Source: Actinoallomurus iriomotensis
GTDB taxonomy: Bacteria; Actinomycetota; Actinomycetes; Streptosporangiales; Streptosporangiaceae
Direction: 5' to 3'
DNA: 64,000 nt
NCBI RefSeq assembly: GCF_030269445.1
Contig: NZ_BSTJ01000002.1
Span: forward strand, 310,001 to 374,000
Made by a program: the position numbers and the translations under genes. Positions 1 to 9,987 of this stretch are shown in pieces. The number at the start of each line of letters is the position of its first letter. Positions within the stretch are counted from its first letter, which is position 1. The notes below the pieces were generated by a model. It was not told the origin of the DNA, made no database searches, and worked only from the letters and a program-made list of their open reading frames with translations.

Positions 1-3000
1 GGCGCCCGGCTCGTTCCGCAGGGCACGCTGGATCAGGTCCCCGAGGCCGTCGTCCTGCCCGCGGAGCCGGGCGCCGAGGTACTCGGTGACCCCCAGCGCG
101 TGGGCCAGCGTGCTGTACACCTCGATCTGCGGATGGCGTACCGCGTCGCGGCCGGCCTGTTCCACGAGGTCGTGTTCGTCGCTCGTGAGCGGGCGGGTGA
201 ACGCTCCGCCGCCCTGGCCGCCGTCCTGGCCGAGGCCGTGGATCTCCTCCGGCCGAGGCACCGTCGACGCCGGGCCGTCGCCGTGCGTGCGCTGCGTCGC
301 GACGAAGTGGTCACCACCCACGCGGACGAACAGGAACGGGTTGCCGTCCGGATGCCCCTTGCGATGCGGCCCGAGGATCTGGCCGGAGATGTGCGGTCTG
401 CCGTCACCGCCGACCACGCCGAGGTCGAGCTTGAAGACGTCGGCGGCCACGTGCGGGAGGATCTCGGCGAGCTGCGACGTCCAGGCGGCGGGGTCCATCA
501 CGCCGGCCAGCAGGCGGTCCACCCGCTGCCCCTCGGCAAGGAACCGGGCGTACCGCGGCTCCGGCCCGCCGAGGTCCTCCCGCAGCCCGTCGTGCAGGCT
601 CTGGCGGATCATGTCGGGGGTCGGGCGCCTGCCGTAGAAGCCGGCGAGCTGGGGGGTCGTCATGGCGAGCAGCGAGGTGTAAAAGGAGTCCGCGGAGTCG
701 GTGGCGTGCTCGCGCAGCGGGGCGTAGCCGTACTTCTCCAGGCCCTTGCGCTGCGCCGCGCTGACGCCGTGCGCGAGACCGACGTCCTCGGCCGGTGCCG
801 GGCCGACCGGGCTCTCCTTCGCGTTCAGCCGGGCGTACGCCTCCTTCAGCGAGGTCGTGCCAAGAGCGTGCGCCTTGCCGTCGCGGAAGACGACCCAGTC
901 GCCCTTGGGGATGACGACCTGGCGGCCGTTCCCGTCCACCCCGAACACCCCGGAGATCACGTCGCCGCCGGTGGTGACGATCGCCTCGTGCGTGGGCCCC
1001 AGGGTCTCCTGACCCGTCCGCAGGTGCGCGTCCAGGGCGAGCGCGACGCCGTCGTCGCCAGGCCGGGCGGCGTAGCAGGTGACGAAGGTGAGCTTGCTCT
1101 CGGTGCCCACGTGCGCGAGCGCCTCGGCCGCGCCGGCGAGACGCCCGCCGATCTCCACCTTGCCGGGCGCGCCGTGCCCGACGACGAGGTGCCATCCGTC
1201 GGCGCCGGGGACCGCGCGGGCGGCGGTCTCGTGCGTCCGCGTGCTGTGCGCCCGGGGGAACCAGGTGCCGGAGGACAGGTCGACGCGCGTCGAGTGGAAC
1301 GGTGTCTCGTGGTCACCCGGCGAGGCCGGGGACGCGGCCGGGGTGGGTACGGGCGGGCCGTCGTGGTGGGTACGGACCGGTGTGGCGGCGCCCGTGCCGG
1401 GGTCCGCGTGCGTAGTGCCCGCGTGCGTAGTGTCCTGTGCGGAGGTCGGCCACGGGTGCGTCTCGGCGGTCGCCGGAGGCTCGCCGGACTGTGTGCGTAC
1501 CGGCTCGGGCGCGGCCAGGTCGTCGCGCGAGGCCGGCCCCTCTCGTGAGACCGGGCCGCCGCCGGTGAAGGGACCGTCGTACGCGGCGGAGCCGTCGTCG
1601 GAGGAGAGCGAGATTCGCGAGCCGTCGTATGAGGCGGTGTCGTCGATCGAGGCGGTGTCGCCGCTCTCGGTGCGTACGCGCGACGGGCCGAGGAGCGGTT
1701 CCTTCTCCTCATCGCGGTGCGCCCGCGGCGAACCGTCCGGGAGCGCGCCGTCGGAGGACGTCTTCGGACCGGCGACATGCGGGCCCAGGCGCGGGACGGG
1801 GAACGGCGCGGGGTGCCCGGCCAGGTTCGAGGCCAGCGACATCAGGGTCAGCGGGTGCAGGGGACCGAAGTACTTGCTGTCACCCTCGTGGATGGGCGCG
1901 TGCTGCCAGTTCGACACCCATGCCGCGTACTTCGCCGAGATGGGCGAGGCCACGTGGTGCCCGATCCGGCCCAGCAGGCCCATCGCGACACCCGCACCGA
2001 AGGTCTGCCAGGTACTGCTGAACTGGTGGCCGTCGGTGAAGATCATGTTGTAGAAGCCCTCGCTGAGGACGTTGTGGACGCCCTCCTTGAGCTGCTCGCC
2101 GATGGCGTGGCCGACCTGGAAAAGCCGGTTCCCCTCATGCATGTGCGCGGCCAGCTCCGGCAGCGCGTCGGCCAGCGCCTTGACCCCGGTGTCGCTGAGC
2201 GGCGCGTGGCTCAGGACGTCGCGCAGTTCGGCGCTCAGGTCGGTGTCGAGGCTGCGCCACTCCCGGGTGAACGTGGCACCGAACTCGCGGCCCAATTGCC
2301 CGGCCGTCTCGTCACCCAGCACGGGCCCCAGGTGCTTGCCGAAGATCTTGGCGACACGGTCCTCGAACGCCTGCGCGATCGTGCCCTTGCCGAACTTCGT
2401 GAAGCCCTGCTGGATCTGCGGCAGGGCGGCGCCCATCACGTCGCCCAGGTCCCGGGCGAAGGCCGCGGCGCCCTTTCCGGCCGGCCACTTCCCGGCCGCG
2501 TCCTTGACCCCGGTCTCCGTCGTGTGCTTGAGAGCGTCGTCGACCAGGTCCTTCGTCGCTTTCCCCGTCGCGTGCTCGATGGAGTCGCCGGCCACGTCCT
2601 TCACCACGGTCCCGGTCGCATGCTTGATGGAGTCGCCGACCGTGTCCTCGAGAATGTGCCCGGCGCCCTTCATCGCGTCGCCGAGCTCGTGGGCGAGGAT
2701 CCGTCCGGGGCTCTTGCCGATGATCCCGCCGAGGACCTTGCCCAGGCCCATGCCGATCAGGTCGAGCGGTCCGGACAGCACGCCGCCGATGACGCCGAAC
2801 TCCAGCGACTGCAGCGTCGCCTTCTTGTCCCACTCGTGCCGGTGCCCCTGGGCGAACTGGATCCCCTGGATGGTCGCGTCCATGAGCAGGCTCTCGCCGA
2901 TGCTCGCGAACGTGTGCATGGTGATGGACTTGAGGAGCCACTTGAATATGATCTGGATGGTCTCGCGGACGAGGGCCCACTGCCAGGTGATGTTGACGAG

Positions 3001-3417
3001 GGATTCGCCGAACGTGAACGGTGCCCAGAAGATGTCGTAGGCGATCTCGGCGACCAGCAGCACGAGCTGGGCGATCACCATCCACTTCGTGTACTCGACC
3101 TCGTTGGCGGTGTCGTGCGCCGTCTTGGCCAGCTCCGTCGCCACGTCGGCGGCCTTGCCCAGGTAGTCCGTTCCACCGGTCTGCCCGATGAGCTCGCGCA
3201 TCGAGGACACGAAGGCGTCGGCCGCCTCGCCTTCGAACTTCTGGAGGCAGACGTTGACCAGCTCGACGATGTACTCCTTCAGCTGCGGGATGTCATCGGC
3301 GATCGCCTGGTAGTCGTCACCGGCCGCCCGCAGGTCGTCCTCATTCGCCTCCGGCCACTCCATGCCCGCGACCGCAGCGAAGATCGACGCCAGGTCGGGA
3401 GGAAGCATGATCGCCAT
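1..3417 (-). CDS. Very large toxin-like type VII secretion substrate (partial, C-terminus beyond window)
   Basis: An open minus-strand frame of at least 1139 codons runs off the left edge. It starts at ATG 3417 with AAGAGG about 8 nt upstream, 55 bp after the YbaB-like gene. The N-terminal ~130 residues (start MAIMLPPDLASIF) are helical and resemble the WXG100-like head of CpnT-type toxins. A hydrophobic stretch follows at about 105-230, then a long region with helical repeats rich in Lys, Ala and Asp, then a Pro/Ser/Arg-rich linker. From about residue 895 the sequence looks like an OTU/papain-like fold: a helix beginning SADSFYTSLLA where peptidases have DGDCLF, and much later GGDHFVAT at about 1036, matching the catalytic-His strand. 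Ser sits at the position expected for the nucleophile Cys. A polymorphic toxin or lonely-Cys-type exported protein is inferred from these patterns; the activity is unknown. Confidence 0.72.
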   Translation of the reverse strand, partial: MAIMLPPDLASIFAAVAGMEWPEANEDDLRAAGDDYQAIADDIPQLKEYIVELVNVCLQKFEGEAADAFVSSMRELIGQTGGTDYLGKAADVATELAKTAHDTANEVEYTKWMVIAQLVLLVAEIAYDIFWAPFTFGESLVNITWQWALVRETIQIIFKWLLKSITMHTFASIGESLLMDATIQGIQFAQGHRHEWDKKATLQSLEFGVIGGVLSGPLDLIGMGLGKVLGGIIGKSPGRILAHELGDAMKGAGHILEDTVGDSIKHATGTVVKDVAGDSIEHATGKATKDLVDDALKHTTETGVKDAAGKWPAGKGAAAFARDLGDVMGAALPQIQQGFTKFGKGTIAQAFEDRVAKIFGKHLGPVLGDETAGQLGREFGATFTREWRSLDTDLSAELRDVLSHAPLSDTGVKALADALPELAAHMHEGNRLFQVGHAIGEQLKEGVHNVLSEGFYNMIFTDGHQFSSTWQTFGAGVAMGLLGRIGHHVASPISAKYAAWVSNWQHAPIHEGDSKYFGPLHPLTLMSLASNLAGHPAPFPVPRLGPHVAGPKTSSDGALPDGSPRAHRDEEKEPLLGPSRVRTESGDTASIDDTASYDGSRISLSSDDGSAAYDGPFTGGGPVSREGPASRDDLAAPEPVRTQSGEPPATAETHPWPTSAQDTTHAGTTHADPGTGAATPVRTHHDGPPVPTPAASPASPGDHETPFHSTRVDLSSGTWFPRAHSTRTHETAARAVPGADGWHLVVGHGAPGKVEIGGRLAGAAEALAHVGTESKLTFVTCYAARPGDDGVALALDAHLRTGQETLGPTHEAIVTTGGDVISGVFGVDGNGRQVVIPKGDWVVFRDGKAHALGTTSLKEAYARLNAKESPVGPAPAEDVGLAHGVSAAQRKGLEKYGYAPLREHATDSADSFYTSLLAMTTPQLAGFYGRRPTPDMIRQSLHDGLREDLGGPEPRYARFLAEGQRVDRLLAGVMDPAAWTSQLAEILPHVAADVFKLDLGVVGGDGRPHISGQILGPHRKGHPDGNPFLFVRVGGDHFVATQRTHGDGPASTVPRPEEIHGLGQDGGQGGGAFTRPLTSDEHDLVEQAGRDAVRHPQIEVYSTLAHALGVTEYLGARLRGQDDGLGDLIQRALRNEPGA

Positions 3418-3472
3418 ACCGCGGGCCTCTTACCGGCCGCCGGGACCCGTACGGGGCGGAACGGTGCGCGGG

Positions 3473-3934
3473 TCAGCCATCGAACTCCTCCTGCCTGCGG
3501 ACCTTGCCGGCCCTGCGCGTCGTGCCGGTGGAGATCGCCTTCCCACCGGTGTCCGGGCGCATGGCGTAGAGCGGGGCGAGAAGTTCCTCCAGCTCGGTCC
3601 CGCCGGTCATCGAGTGCCGCAGCGCCTCGCCGATACCGCTGAGGGAACGCATCTTCTCCACGACCTGCTCGCCGAGCTTCGCGCGTGCCTCGTTCAGCAC
3701 GTCGGCCACGACGTCCCCGAGCTCGGCGGGCGCCATCGCGCGGTAGGCGGTCGTGTGGAAGGTCAGGGCGACGACCTGGCCCTGCGGTCCGACCTTGGCG
3801 GTGACCATGCGGTCCTTGGACGTGACCGAGGCGGTGGCCTCTCGCAGCTCGGCGCGGACCTCCTCCATCCGGTCCCGATGTTCCTTCAGCCGGACCATGG
3901 CCTGTTCGATCTGCTCCGTCAGCGGCGACGACAT
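3473..3934 (-). CDS. YbaB/EbfC-family DNA-binding-like protein
   Basis: A 153-residue protein starting MSSPLTEQIEQAMVRL at ATG 3934. An N-terminal coiled helix (about 5-35) leads into a beta segment containing VTAKVGPQGQVVALTF, then long helices, which is the arrangement of the YbaB/EbfC nucleoid-associated family (usually 100-150 residues). The frame is open further upstream, but that extension is Arg/Gly-rich and unlike the family, so the shorter start is used. It lies 55 bp upstream of the giant toxin-like gene. YbaB-like proteins recur next to actinobacterial type VII substrates, so a chaperone or partner role for the downstream protein is a reasonable inference, as is plain DNA binding. 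Confidence 0.75.
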   Translation of the reverse strand: MSSPLTEQIEQAMVRLKEHRDRMEEVRAELREATASVTSKDRMVTAKVGPQGQVVALTFHTTAYRAMAPAELGDVVADVLNEARAKLGEQVVEKMRSLSGIGEALRHSMTGGTELEELLAPLYAMRPDTGGKAISTGTTRRAGKVRRQEEFDG

Positions 3935-4035
3935 GCCCACCTCTCCCGTTCGACGAGCTGGGAGGGCCCCACGCGGGGACGCCTCACCGGAGGGAACGGC
4001 GGCCGGCGCGACAACGGTTCGACGTGACGGGACCG

Positions 4036-4608
4036 TCAGGCGGCGTGAACCCCGGCCGCCTCGAGCATGGGGCGCAACGCCCGGATGGCGTAGTGGCTGC
4101 GCGACTTGACCGTCCCGGCCGGCACGCCGAGCGCCCGTGCCGCGTCGGCCACCGACCGGCCCTTCAGGTGAAGCTCGACGAGCACGTCGCGATGGTGGGA
4201 GGGAAGCTTGGCGAGCACGGCCTCGATGTCGCACGCCTCCAGCACGGAGTCGTACGGGTCATAGGTCGGGACTCGGCCCCTCGGAGCCTCGTCGGAGATC
4301 TCCTGCGGCCGGGCGCCCACCATCCGAAAGTGGTCGATGGCGATCCGTCGCGCGACCGTGAACAGCCACGGGCGTGCCTCGGCCGGGCCGCGGGTGAGGG
4401 AGCCGGGGTTTCGCCAGGCGCGCAGCAGCGTCTCCTGGACGATGTCCTCGGCCTTGCCGCGGTCGCCGTTCGTGATCCGCACGAGCGTTCGCATCAGGAA
4501 GCCGGCGTGCAGCCGGTACAGCTCGGCCAGCGTCGCGTCGTCGAGCCTGGCCGGCGGGGCTCCGGCCCCGTGGGTGGTACCGCGTGCGGTCGCGTCATCG
4601 GTCGGCAT
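4036..4608 (-). CDS. ECF-type RNA polymerase sigma factor
   Basis: A 190-residue sigma-70 family protein. Region 2 contains AEDIVQETLLRAWRN and RPWLFTVARRIAIDHFR (core binding and -10 recognition). Region 4 contains LPSHHRDVLVELHLKGRSVADAARALGVPAGTVKSR, cut here only by its helix-turn-helix turn. The start is placed at ATG 4608 because GGAGAGGG lies about 8 nt upstream; an upstream in-frame ATG at 4680 has no such signal. No anti-sigma factor gene is adjacent in the window. An AT-rich stretch at 4690-4715 directly upstream may carry its promoter. The next gene downstream is the YbaB-like protein, then the toxin-like substrate, so it may control late type VII genes; that is inference. Confidence 0.9.
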   Translation of the reverse strand: MPTDDATARGTTHGAGAPPARLDDATLAELYRLHAGFLMRTLVRITNGDRGKAEDIVQETLLRAWRNPGSLTRGPAEARPWLFTVARRIAIDHFRMVGARPQEISDEAPRGRVPTYDPYDSVLEACDIEAVLAKLPSHHRDVLVELHLKGRSVADAARALGVPAGTVKSRSHYAIRALRPMLEAAGVHAA

Positions 4609-4763
4609 GGGCGATCCCTCTCCCCTTCTTCCGGCCTCGGTCTCCGTGGCCTGTGGCAGAAGGATGACGAGGGGCGCCAACGATGCCCCAATAATTAGCC
4701 AACTTTACTAACGGAGCACCTCAAGCGAGGCGCTGACCAGGAACTTCGCTCCTACGCCGTGGA

Positions 4764-5201
4764 TCAGCGGGCGTTCAACTCGGCGATAAGTCGCTGCACG
4801 CCGTTCTCACCGTGGCGGTGGATGATCAGCGTGACCCAGTGCAGGGCCTCGCCGCGTTCGGCGTCCGTCCACTCGGATGCGGACGGGTGCTCGTCGAGCA
4901 CCATCGTCTCGGCGATCAGCCGGAGCTCGGGCGCCGGCCATGCCGCGTCCGCCCGGCCGTCGCCCGCGACGCGGCGAGCGGCGGCGATGACCTCTCCCGC
5001 CGCCGCGGGCGGCACGTCGAGGCCGGCGCCGAGCCCGCCTGGCCAGGCGTTGTCCGCCTCATCGTCCTCCGGGGCGGGCCGGCTCATCCAGGAGCGGAGG
5101 AGACGGCGTACCGCCGGCTCGCCATCGACGCGCCGTCCGCCGTCCATGTCCTCGTCGTCCTCGCTCACAGCTCGGCGCCTGCCCATCCGGAGCGCCCCCA
5201 A
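4764..5201 (-). CDS. Hypothetical acidic protein
   Basis: A protein of up to 145 residues with no family I recognise. The N-terminal half is charged and low-complexity (SEDDEDMDGG). The C-terminal half (from about residue 75) is helical and ends HRHGENGVQRLIAELNAR. Two starts are possible: TTG 5201 with GGGGGAG about 8 nt upstream, or ATG 5186 with a weaker signal. It is isolated by about 155-200 bp from the sigma factor and the mycosin but keeps their orientation, so it is probably part of the type VII locus. No signal peptide or membrane segment is visible. Confidence 0.55.
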   Translation of the reverse strand: MGALRMGRRRAVSEDDEDMDGGRRVDGEPAVRRLLRSWMSRPAPEDDEADNAWPGGLGAGLDVPPAAAGEVIAAARRVAGDGRADAAWPAPELRLIAETMVLDEHPSASEWTDAERGEALHWVTLIIHRHGENGVQRLIAELNAR

Positions 5202-5397
5202 GCGTCTGCTCCCCCACTCGTCGAACGTGCCGTGCCCACTCTCGGGTTCACCGCTCGCCCGCTCGTCGCACCGTTCGTCGCGGAGATCGCTCGGCGCTCC
5301 ACCCGATGCGAGCGGAGGTCCTGTAGGGAAGAGGGAATCGGCCCCGCCCCCAAAAGGTCTGGGCGATCGCTCGGCGGGAGTGTGGGGCTGGTGTCCG

Positions 5398-6642
5398 TCA
5401 CGCAGGCGGGTCCGGACGTCGCATGCTCGGACGCCAGCCGCGGCGGCGGCCTCGTGGGATGACGACCGCGCCGAAGCCGACCAGGGCGATCGCGGCCGCC
5501 GCGCCCGCCGCCACGCGGTACGCCGGCGCGTTGCCCTGCCGGGGCCGGGGCGGCGGCATCGCCGGTACGGGCCTCGGGCCGGTCGACCGGGCCGCCGCGC
5601 CCGCCTGCTCGGGCAGGGCCATGCCGACGGCCGAGGCCGGGTCGACGGTGCCGTAGCCGAGCCGGGGATCCGGCATGGTGGTGCCCGGGTGGTAGGCAGT
5701 GATCTCCAGGCGGCTCCTCAGTTCCGCCGGGCTCATGCGCGGCCGGTACGCAAGCGTGAGCGCCGCGGTGCCGGCCACGAGAGCGGCGGCGTAGCTGGGT
5801 CCGGTACCGGTGAAGTCGCCGGGGCCACCGGGACCGACGCTCATCACGGCGTCTCCGGGGGCGCTCAGGTCGACCCTCCCGCCGCTCGCCGCCGACTGGG
5901 GCGGCAGACCGTTCGGGCCGATGTCGGAGACGGCGAGCACATCCCGGTACGCGGCCGGGTAGACCGGGCCGCCCGGATGGCCGTCGGCCGCCGCCGGGGC
6001 GACCACGAGCGCGCCGTGGGCGTTCGCATGGCCGACCGCCGACGCCAGGGCCGGGCTGCCGGCGGTCACCGGGACGGCGACGTCGATCACGTCGGAGCCG
6101 GCGTCGGCGGCCGCCCTGATGCCCTTGGCCAGCAGGCCGGGCGTGGTGACGCCGATGTCATCGGTGACCGCGACGGACAGGACCTCGGCCTGCGGCGCGA
6201 TGCCGGCGAAGCCGACGCCGGCACGCCGCCGGGCCGCGATCAGTCCGGCGATGAACGTTCCATGCCCGACGCAATCGCGCCCGGCGTCGCCGTGGCCGTA
6301 CAGCCGGGGGCCGAGGGTCAGCCGTGTCCCGAGGAGGCCGGAGCCGTCGTCGACTCCCGAGCCGACGACGGCGACTCTCACCCCGGCTCCCTGCGTCAGC
6401 GGCCAGACGTTCTCGGGCCGAAGATAGGTCTGCGGCCAGGGCACGCGGACGCTCTCCGCCGTGGACGGCTTGAGACAGCCCGACGTGCCGCCGGAGACCG
6501 TCTGCGAGACGCCCGGCAGCGAGGCGGGGCCGGGCGTCGCCGCGGCGGGGGTGAGGCCGATCGACGCGGTCAGCGTGGTGACCGCGCCGGCCCAGGCGGC
6601 CGCACGCGTGACGAGATCCCGGAGAGCGCCGCGTGACCTCAT
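5398..6642 (-). CDS. mycP: Mycosin (subtilisin-like S8 protease of type VII secretion), probably catalytically impaired
   Basis: A 414-residue mycosin: signal peptide at 1-35, S8 fold at about 80-340, Pro-rich linker, C-terminal membrane helix at about 372-392 and a short basic tail. In mycosins this anchored periplasmic-type protease matures substrates and stabilises the ESX membrane complex. The His box is intact ([10 protein letters not shown], His127) and the Ser box is recognisable ([11 protein letters not shown], Ser283). The Asp box reads [10 protein letters not shown], so Gly94 stands where VAVIDTGV-type enzymes have the catalytic Asp. The oxyanion Asn region reads APAAADG without the usual Asn. 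It overlaps the upstream AAA+ gene by 4 bp (ATGA), indicating translational coupling. Confidence 0.88.
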   Translation of the reverse strand: MRSRGALRDLVTRAAAWAGAVTTLTASIGLTPAAATPGPASLPGVSQTVSGGTSGCLKPSTAESVRVPWPQTYLRPENVWPLTQGAGVRVAVVGSGVDDGSGLLGTRLTLGPRLYGHGDAGRDCVGHGTFIAGLIAARRRAGVGFAGIAPQAEVLSVAVTDDIGVTTPGLLAKGIRAAADAGSDVIDVAVPVTAGSPALASAVGHANAHGALVVAPAAADGHPGGPVYPAAYRDVLAVSDIGPNGLPPQSAASGGRVDLSAPGDAVMSVGPGGPGDFTGTGPSYAAALVAGTAALTLAYRPRMSPAELRSRLEITAYHPGTTMPDPRLGYGTVDPASAVGMALPEQAGAAARSTGPRPVPAMPPPRPRQGNAPAYRVAAGAAAAIALVGFGAVVIPRGRRRGWRPSMRRPDPPA

Positions 6643-9600
6643 AGCGGGCTCCCGAGAACCTCGCCGTCGCCGGCCGGCAGGTCCTCCGGCAGCAGGAGGC
6701 TGAGCTCGGTCACGTCGCCCATATCGAGCCGGCAGAGCCGGCCCGCCTGCCGAGTGATCATGCTCTCCAGCGTCTGTCGGGCCAACCTGCCGTTGCCGAA
6801 CCCGCGGTCCCGCGGCGTGGCGGCGAACCGCTCGCCCAGCGCCGTCACGGTCGCGGGCGCGAGGGCGTACCCGGCCGCCTCCGCCTGGAGCTCCACGATG
6901 GCGACCAGTTCCTCGTCGGTGTAGTGCTCGAAGGCGATCCGCCGGGCGAACCGGGAGGCGAGTCCCGGGTTGGAGGCCAGGAAGCCCCGCATCTCCTCGT
7001 CGTACCCGGCGACGATCACCACGATCTCGTCACGATGGTCCTCCATCAGCTTCATCAGCGTGTCGACGGCCTCCTGTCCGAAGTCACCGGTGCCGCCGTT
7101 GCGCGGTGTCAGCGTGTACGCCTCGTCGATGAACAGCACGCCGCCACGGGCCCGCTCGAACACCTCGCGGGTCAGTTGGGCAGTGTGCCCGACGTACCGG
7201 CCGACCAGGTCGGACCGGGCCACTTCGACCAGATGACCGCTGCGCAGCGCGCCCAGCTCGGCGAGGATGCCGCCGTACAGCCGCGCCACGGTCGTCTTGC
7301 CGGTGCCGGGCGGACCGGCGAAGACCACATGGTGACCGACGGCCATGCTCGGCAGCCCCGCCGCCTCGCGTCGGCGCGCCTGCGCGATGAGGTTGACCAG
7401 GTCTTCGACCTGCCGCTTGGCGGCCGGCAGTCCGATCATCGAGCGCAGTCGCTCCAGCAGGTCCGGCCGGTCACCTTCGGCCGTCCCCGGCGATCCCGCG
7501 TCGGTGCCTGCGTCGTCGGGTAGCAGCACCGCCAGGTCCGCGTCGCCGGCCTCGGGCCAGGCGGTCAGCCGGGACGCCTGACGGTCGACCATCTCCTCGA
7601 AGACCTTGCGCGCCGCGCGGCCGTTGCCGAAGTCACGGCCCTTGGGCATACGGTCGAAGCGCGCCGTGAGCGCCTCCCGCGTGCCGGGCGCGAGCGAGTA
7701 GCCGTGCCCCGCGGCCGACCGCTCCACGATGGAGACGAGCTCGTCCACGGAATAGTTCTCGAACTCGACGGTACGGCTGAAGCGCGAGGCGAGCCCCGGG
7801 TTGGACCCCAGGAACTCCTCCATCTCCGCGGAGTACCCGGCCACGATCACGACATTGTCGTCGCGGTGGTCCTCCATCAGCTTGACGAGCGTGTCGATCG
7901 CCTCGCGGCCGAAGTCCGGCCCGCTTCCGCTGCCGGCCGACAACGTGTATGCCTCGTCGATGAAGAGCACACCGCCGAGGGCGCGTTCGAACACCTCAGT
8001 CGTCTTGATCGCCGTGCCGCCGACGATGGAGGCGACCAGGTCGGCGCGCGCCACCTCCACGAGATGGCCGCTGCGCAGCGCGCCGAGCTCGGCGAGGATA
8101 CCGCCGTACAGCCGCGCCACCGTCGTCTTGCCGGTGCCGGGCGGACCGGCGAAGACGAGGTGGCGGCTCATCGGCAGGCTCGGCATGCCCGCACGCTCCC
8201 GCCGCTTGGCCAGCTTGTTGAGATTGACCAACGTGGTGACCTGCTCCTTCACGCCGTCAAGGCCGACCAGGGACCGGAGCACGGCGAGTGGACCCTCCGG
8301 GTCCTGCTCCGCGGTCGTCTCCCCTGACACGCCGGGTTCAACCGTGGCCGTCGCGTTCGCCTCCGCGGCGGCGTTGTCGCGGCTGGTCAGCTTCTCCACG
8401 GACACGCGGTCGGAGAACCGGGTCCGGCGCAGGCCCTCACCGCGGTTCTCGGCCACCGTGCAGTCGGTGAGGCGCACCTGTTCGCCCGACTCGACGCGGA
8501 CCCCGTCCCCGCCGTTGCCGACGGCGTCACACTGCGCCAGGACGGCCCGCGCGCCCGCGCGCACGAAGACGCCGTGCCCACGGCTGGCGTGCATCCGGGT
8601 CCGTACGGCCGAAAGCTCTCCATCCTCCTCCAGCAGCACCGCGTCCTGAGCGCTTCCCTCGATGTCGCAGTCGCGAAGTGACAGGGTGCCCTTGGCTCCG
8701 ACCTCGACGCCGGACGTACCCGCGTCGCGTACGGTCGTGCCACCGACGTAGGTGTCGCCGCCCTCGGCCACCCGCACTCCGGCTCCACCGGTCGAGCGCA
8801 GTTCGGACGCCTCCATGCGGCCACAGCCGCCACGCAGCACTTCGACGCCGTGGCCGCGGACGCCGGTGACGGTCAGCCGCCGCAACAGCGGGTCCGCGCC
8901 CTCCCGTACGCTCACCGCGGTGCCCGCCACGTCGCGTACCTCCAGCCGGTCGAACTCGGGGGCGCATCCATCGGTGAGCTCCACCCCCGCGCCGCCGCAG
9001 TCCCGTACGGCGACCCGGGCGAACACGGGACCGGAGTTCTCCCCGACCCAGATTCCGGCGCCGTCGGTGGCGGACACCTCACAGTCCTCGAACCTGCCCC
9101 GCGACCGCCCCGTGATGTGGATGCCGTGGCCCTGCGTCCGTGCCGTGCGGCAGCGCCGTACCAGCGGGTCCGTGCCGCCCGCCAGCGCTATGGCGGGTCC
9201 GCGGGTGGTGGTGACCGTCAGGTCCTCCAGGACGACCCGCACGGCCGTACCGACGAAGACGCCGATGGGCCCGTCGCGTACCGACGACCGCAGGACACGG
9301 GTCGCGGCCGACTCCTCCAGGGCGATACCGGGCTTGTCCGTCGCGACGATCTCGCAGGACTCGACGGTGCCGCGCGCCTCACCGTTGGCGCAGACGCCGT
9401 TGCCGCGCGCGTCGCGCAGCACACAGTCGCGCACCACCGGATCGGCGCGTTCGCCGATCACGACGGCGGAGGTGCCGAGGTGCTCCAGCACGCAGTGCTC
9501 GATGACGCTGTTGCCGGCGGAGGTGTCGACGACACCGGCGCCCGCCGGGTTGACCACACGGCAGTCGCGCATGGCCAGCGAGCCCCGTCCGCGGATCAGC

Positions 9601-9950
9601 AGAGCGGTCCAGGACCCGCCGATCACCTCGCAGTCCTGGAGCGCCGCCTGGCCGCGCGGCACGTCGACGGCCGGCAGCTCCTCGTCGCACCCCTGCAGGA
9701 CCAGGCCGGTGAGCTGGACGGCCTCGGCCACCACCTGGATCACCGCGCCGCGCCGTGGCACGATCCGCACGCTGCCGAGCGCCTCGTCGGCGGCGATGGT
9801 CACCATCTTGGTGATGATGAGGTTCTCCTCGTAGCGGCCCGGCCGCACGCTGATGACCGCGCCGCTGCGGGCCACGTCGAGGGCCGCGCCGATCGTCCGG
9901 TACGCACCGTCCCGTTCCTCGGCGCACACGGTCAGTACTGGGCGCGTCAT
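6639..9950 (-). CDS. Beta-helix / double CbbX-type AAA+ ATPase (EccA-like) of the type VII locus
   Basis: A 1103-residue protein starting at ATG 9950 (AAGGGG upstream). Residues 1-540 form about twenty right-handed parallel beta-helix turns (recurring RDC, VEDC, GAGVxV and GHGIxV patterns), like NosD/pectate-lyase folds. Two CbbX/SpoVK-like AAA+ modules follow. The first has a P-loop near 598 ([17 protein letters not shown]) and Walker B near 661 ([10 protein letters not shown]). The second has its P-loop near 875 and Walker B near 940, with the same motifs. The modules are clearly an internal duplication. The first has lost the canonical pore-loop GRYVG-type sequence (SIVGG), while the second keeps it. 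EccA of ESX systems has one such ATPase after a TPR domain; here a beta-helix takes the TPR position. It sits between the golvesin-like gene and mycP. A role in substrate handling is inferred. Confidence 0.85.
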   Translation of the reverse strand: MTRPVLTVCAEERDGAYRTIGAALDVARSGAVISVRPGRYEENLIITKMVTIAADEALGSVRIVPRRGAVIQVVAEAVQLTGLVLQGCDEELPAVDVPRGQAALQDCEVIGGSWTALLIRGRGSLAMRDCRVVNPAGAGVVDTSAGNSVIEHCVLEHLGTSAVVIGERADPVVRDCVLRDARGNGVCANGEARGTVESCEIVATDKPGIALEESAATRVLRSSVRDGPIGVFVGTAVRVVLEDLTVTTTRGPAIALAGGTDPLVRRCRTARTQGHGIHITGRSRGRFEDCEVSATDGAGIWVGENSGPVFARVAVRDCGGAGVELTDGCAPEFDRLEVRDVAGTAVSVREGADPLLRRLTVTGVRGHGVEVLRGGCGRMEASELRSTGGAGVRVAEGGDTYVGGTTVRDAGTSGVEVGAKGTLSLRDCDIEGSAQDAVLLEEDGELSAVRTRMHASRGHGVFVRAGARAVLAQCDAVGNGGDGVRVESGEQVRLTDCTVAENRGEGLRRTRFSDRVSVEKLTSRDNAAAEANATATVEPGVSGETTAEQDPEGPLAVLRSLVGLDGVKEQVTTLVNLNKLAKRRERAGMPSLPMSRHLVFAGPPGTGKTTVARLYGGILAELGALRSGHLVEVARADLVASIVGGTAIKTTEVFERALGGVLFIDEAYTLSAGSGSGPDFGREAIDTLVKLMEDHRDDNVVIVAGYSAEMEEFLGSNPGLASRFSRTVEFENYSVDELVSIVERSAAGHGYSLAPGTREALTARFDRMPKGRDFGNGRAARKVFEEMVDRQASRLTAWPEAGDADLAVLLPDDAGTDAGSPGTAEGDRPDLLERLRSMIGLPAAKRQVEDLVNLIAQARRREAAGLPSMAVGHHVVFAGPPGTGKTTVARLYGGILAELGALRSGHLVEVARSDLVGRYVGHTAQLTREVFERARGGVLFIDEAYTLTPRNGGTGDFGQEAVDTLMKLMEDHRDEIVVIVAGYDEEMRGFLASNPGLASRFARRIAFEHYTDEELVAIVELQAEAAGYALAPATVTALGERFAATPRDRGFGNGRLARQTLESMITRQAGRLCRLDMGDVTELSLLLPEDLPAGDGEVLGSPL

Positions 9951-9987
9951 GCCGGTCCCCTTCACTGTGTTCGGGTGAGGTCGCGGG

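Noticed and set aside
100-3642. Several long plus-strand frames opposite the giant toxin-like gene
   Set aside because: They are Arg/Pro/Gly-rich antisense shadows. The minus frame has coherent helices, hydrophobic segments and an OTU-like pattern.
5202-5397. Open frame between the hypothetical gene and mycP on the minus strand
   Set aside because: It overlaps the hypothetical gene, has no ribosome site and low-complexity content, so I treat it as intergenic.
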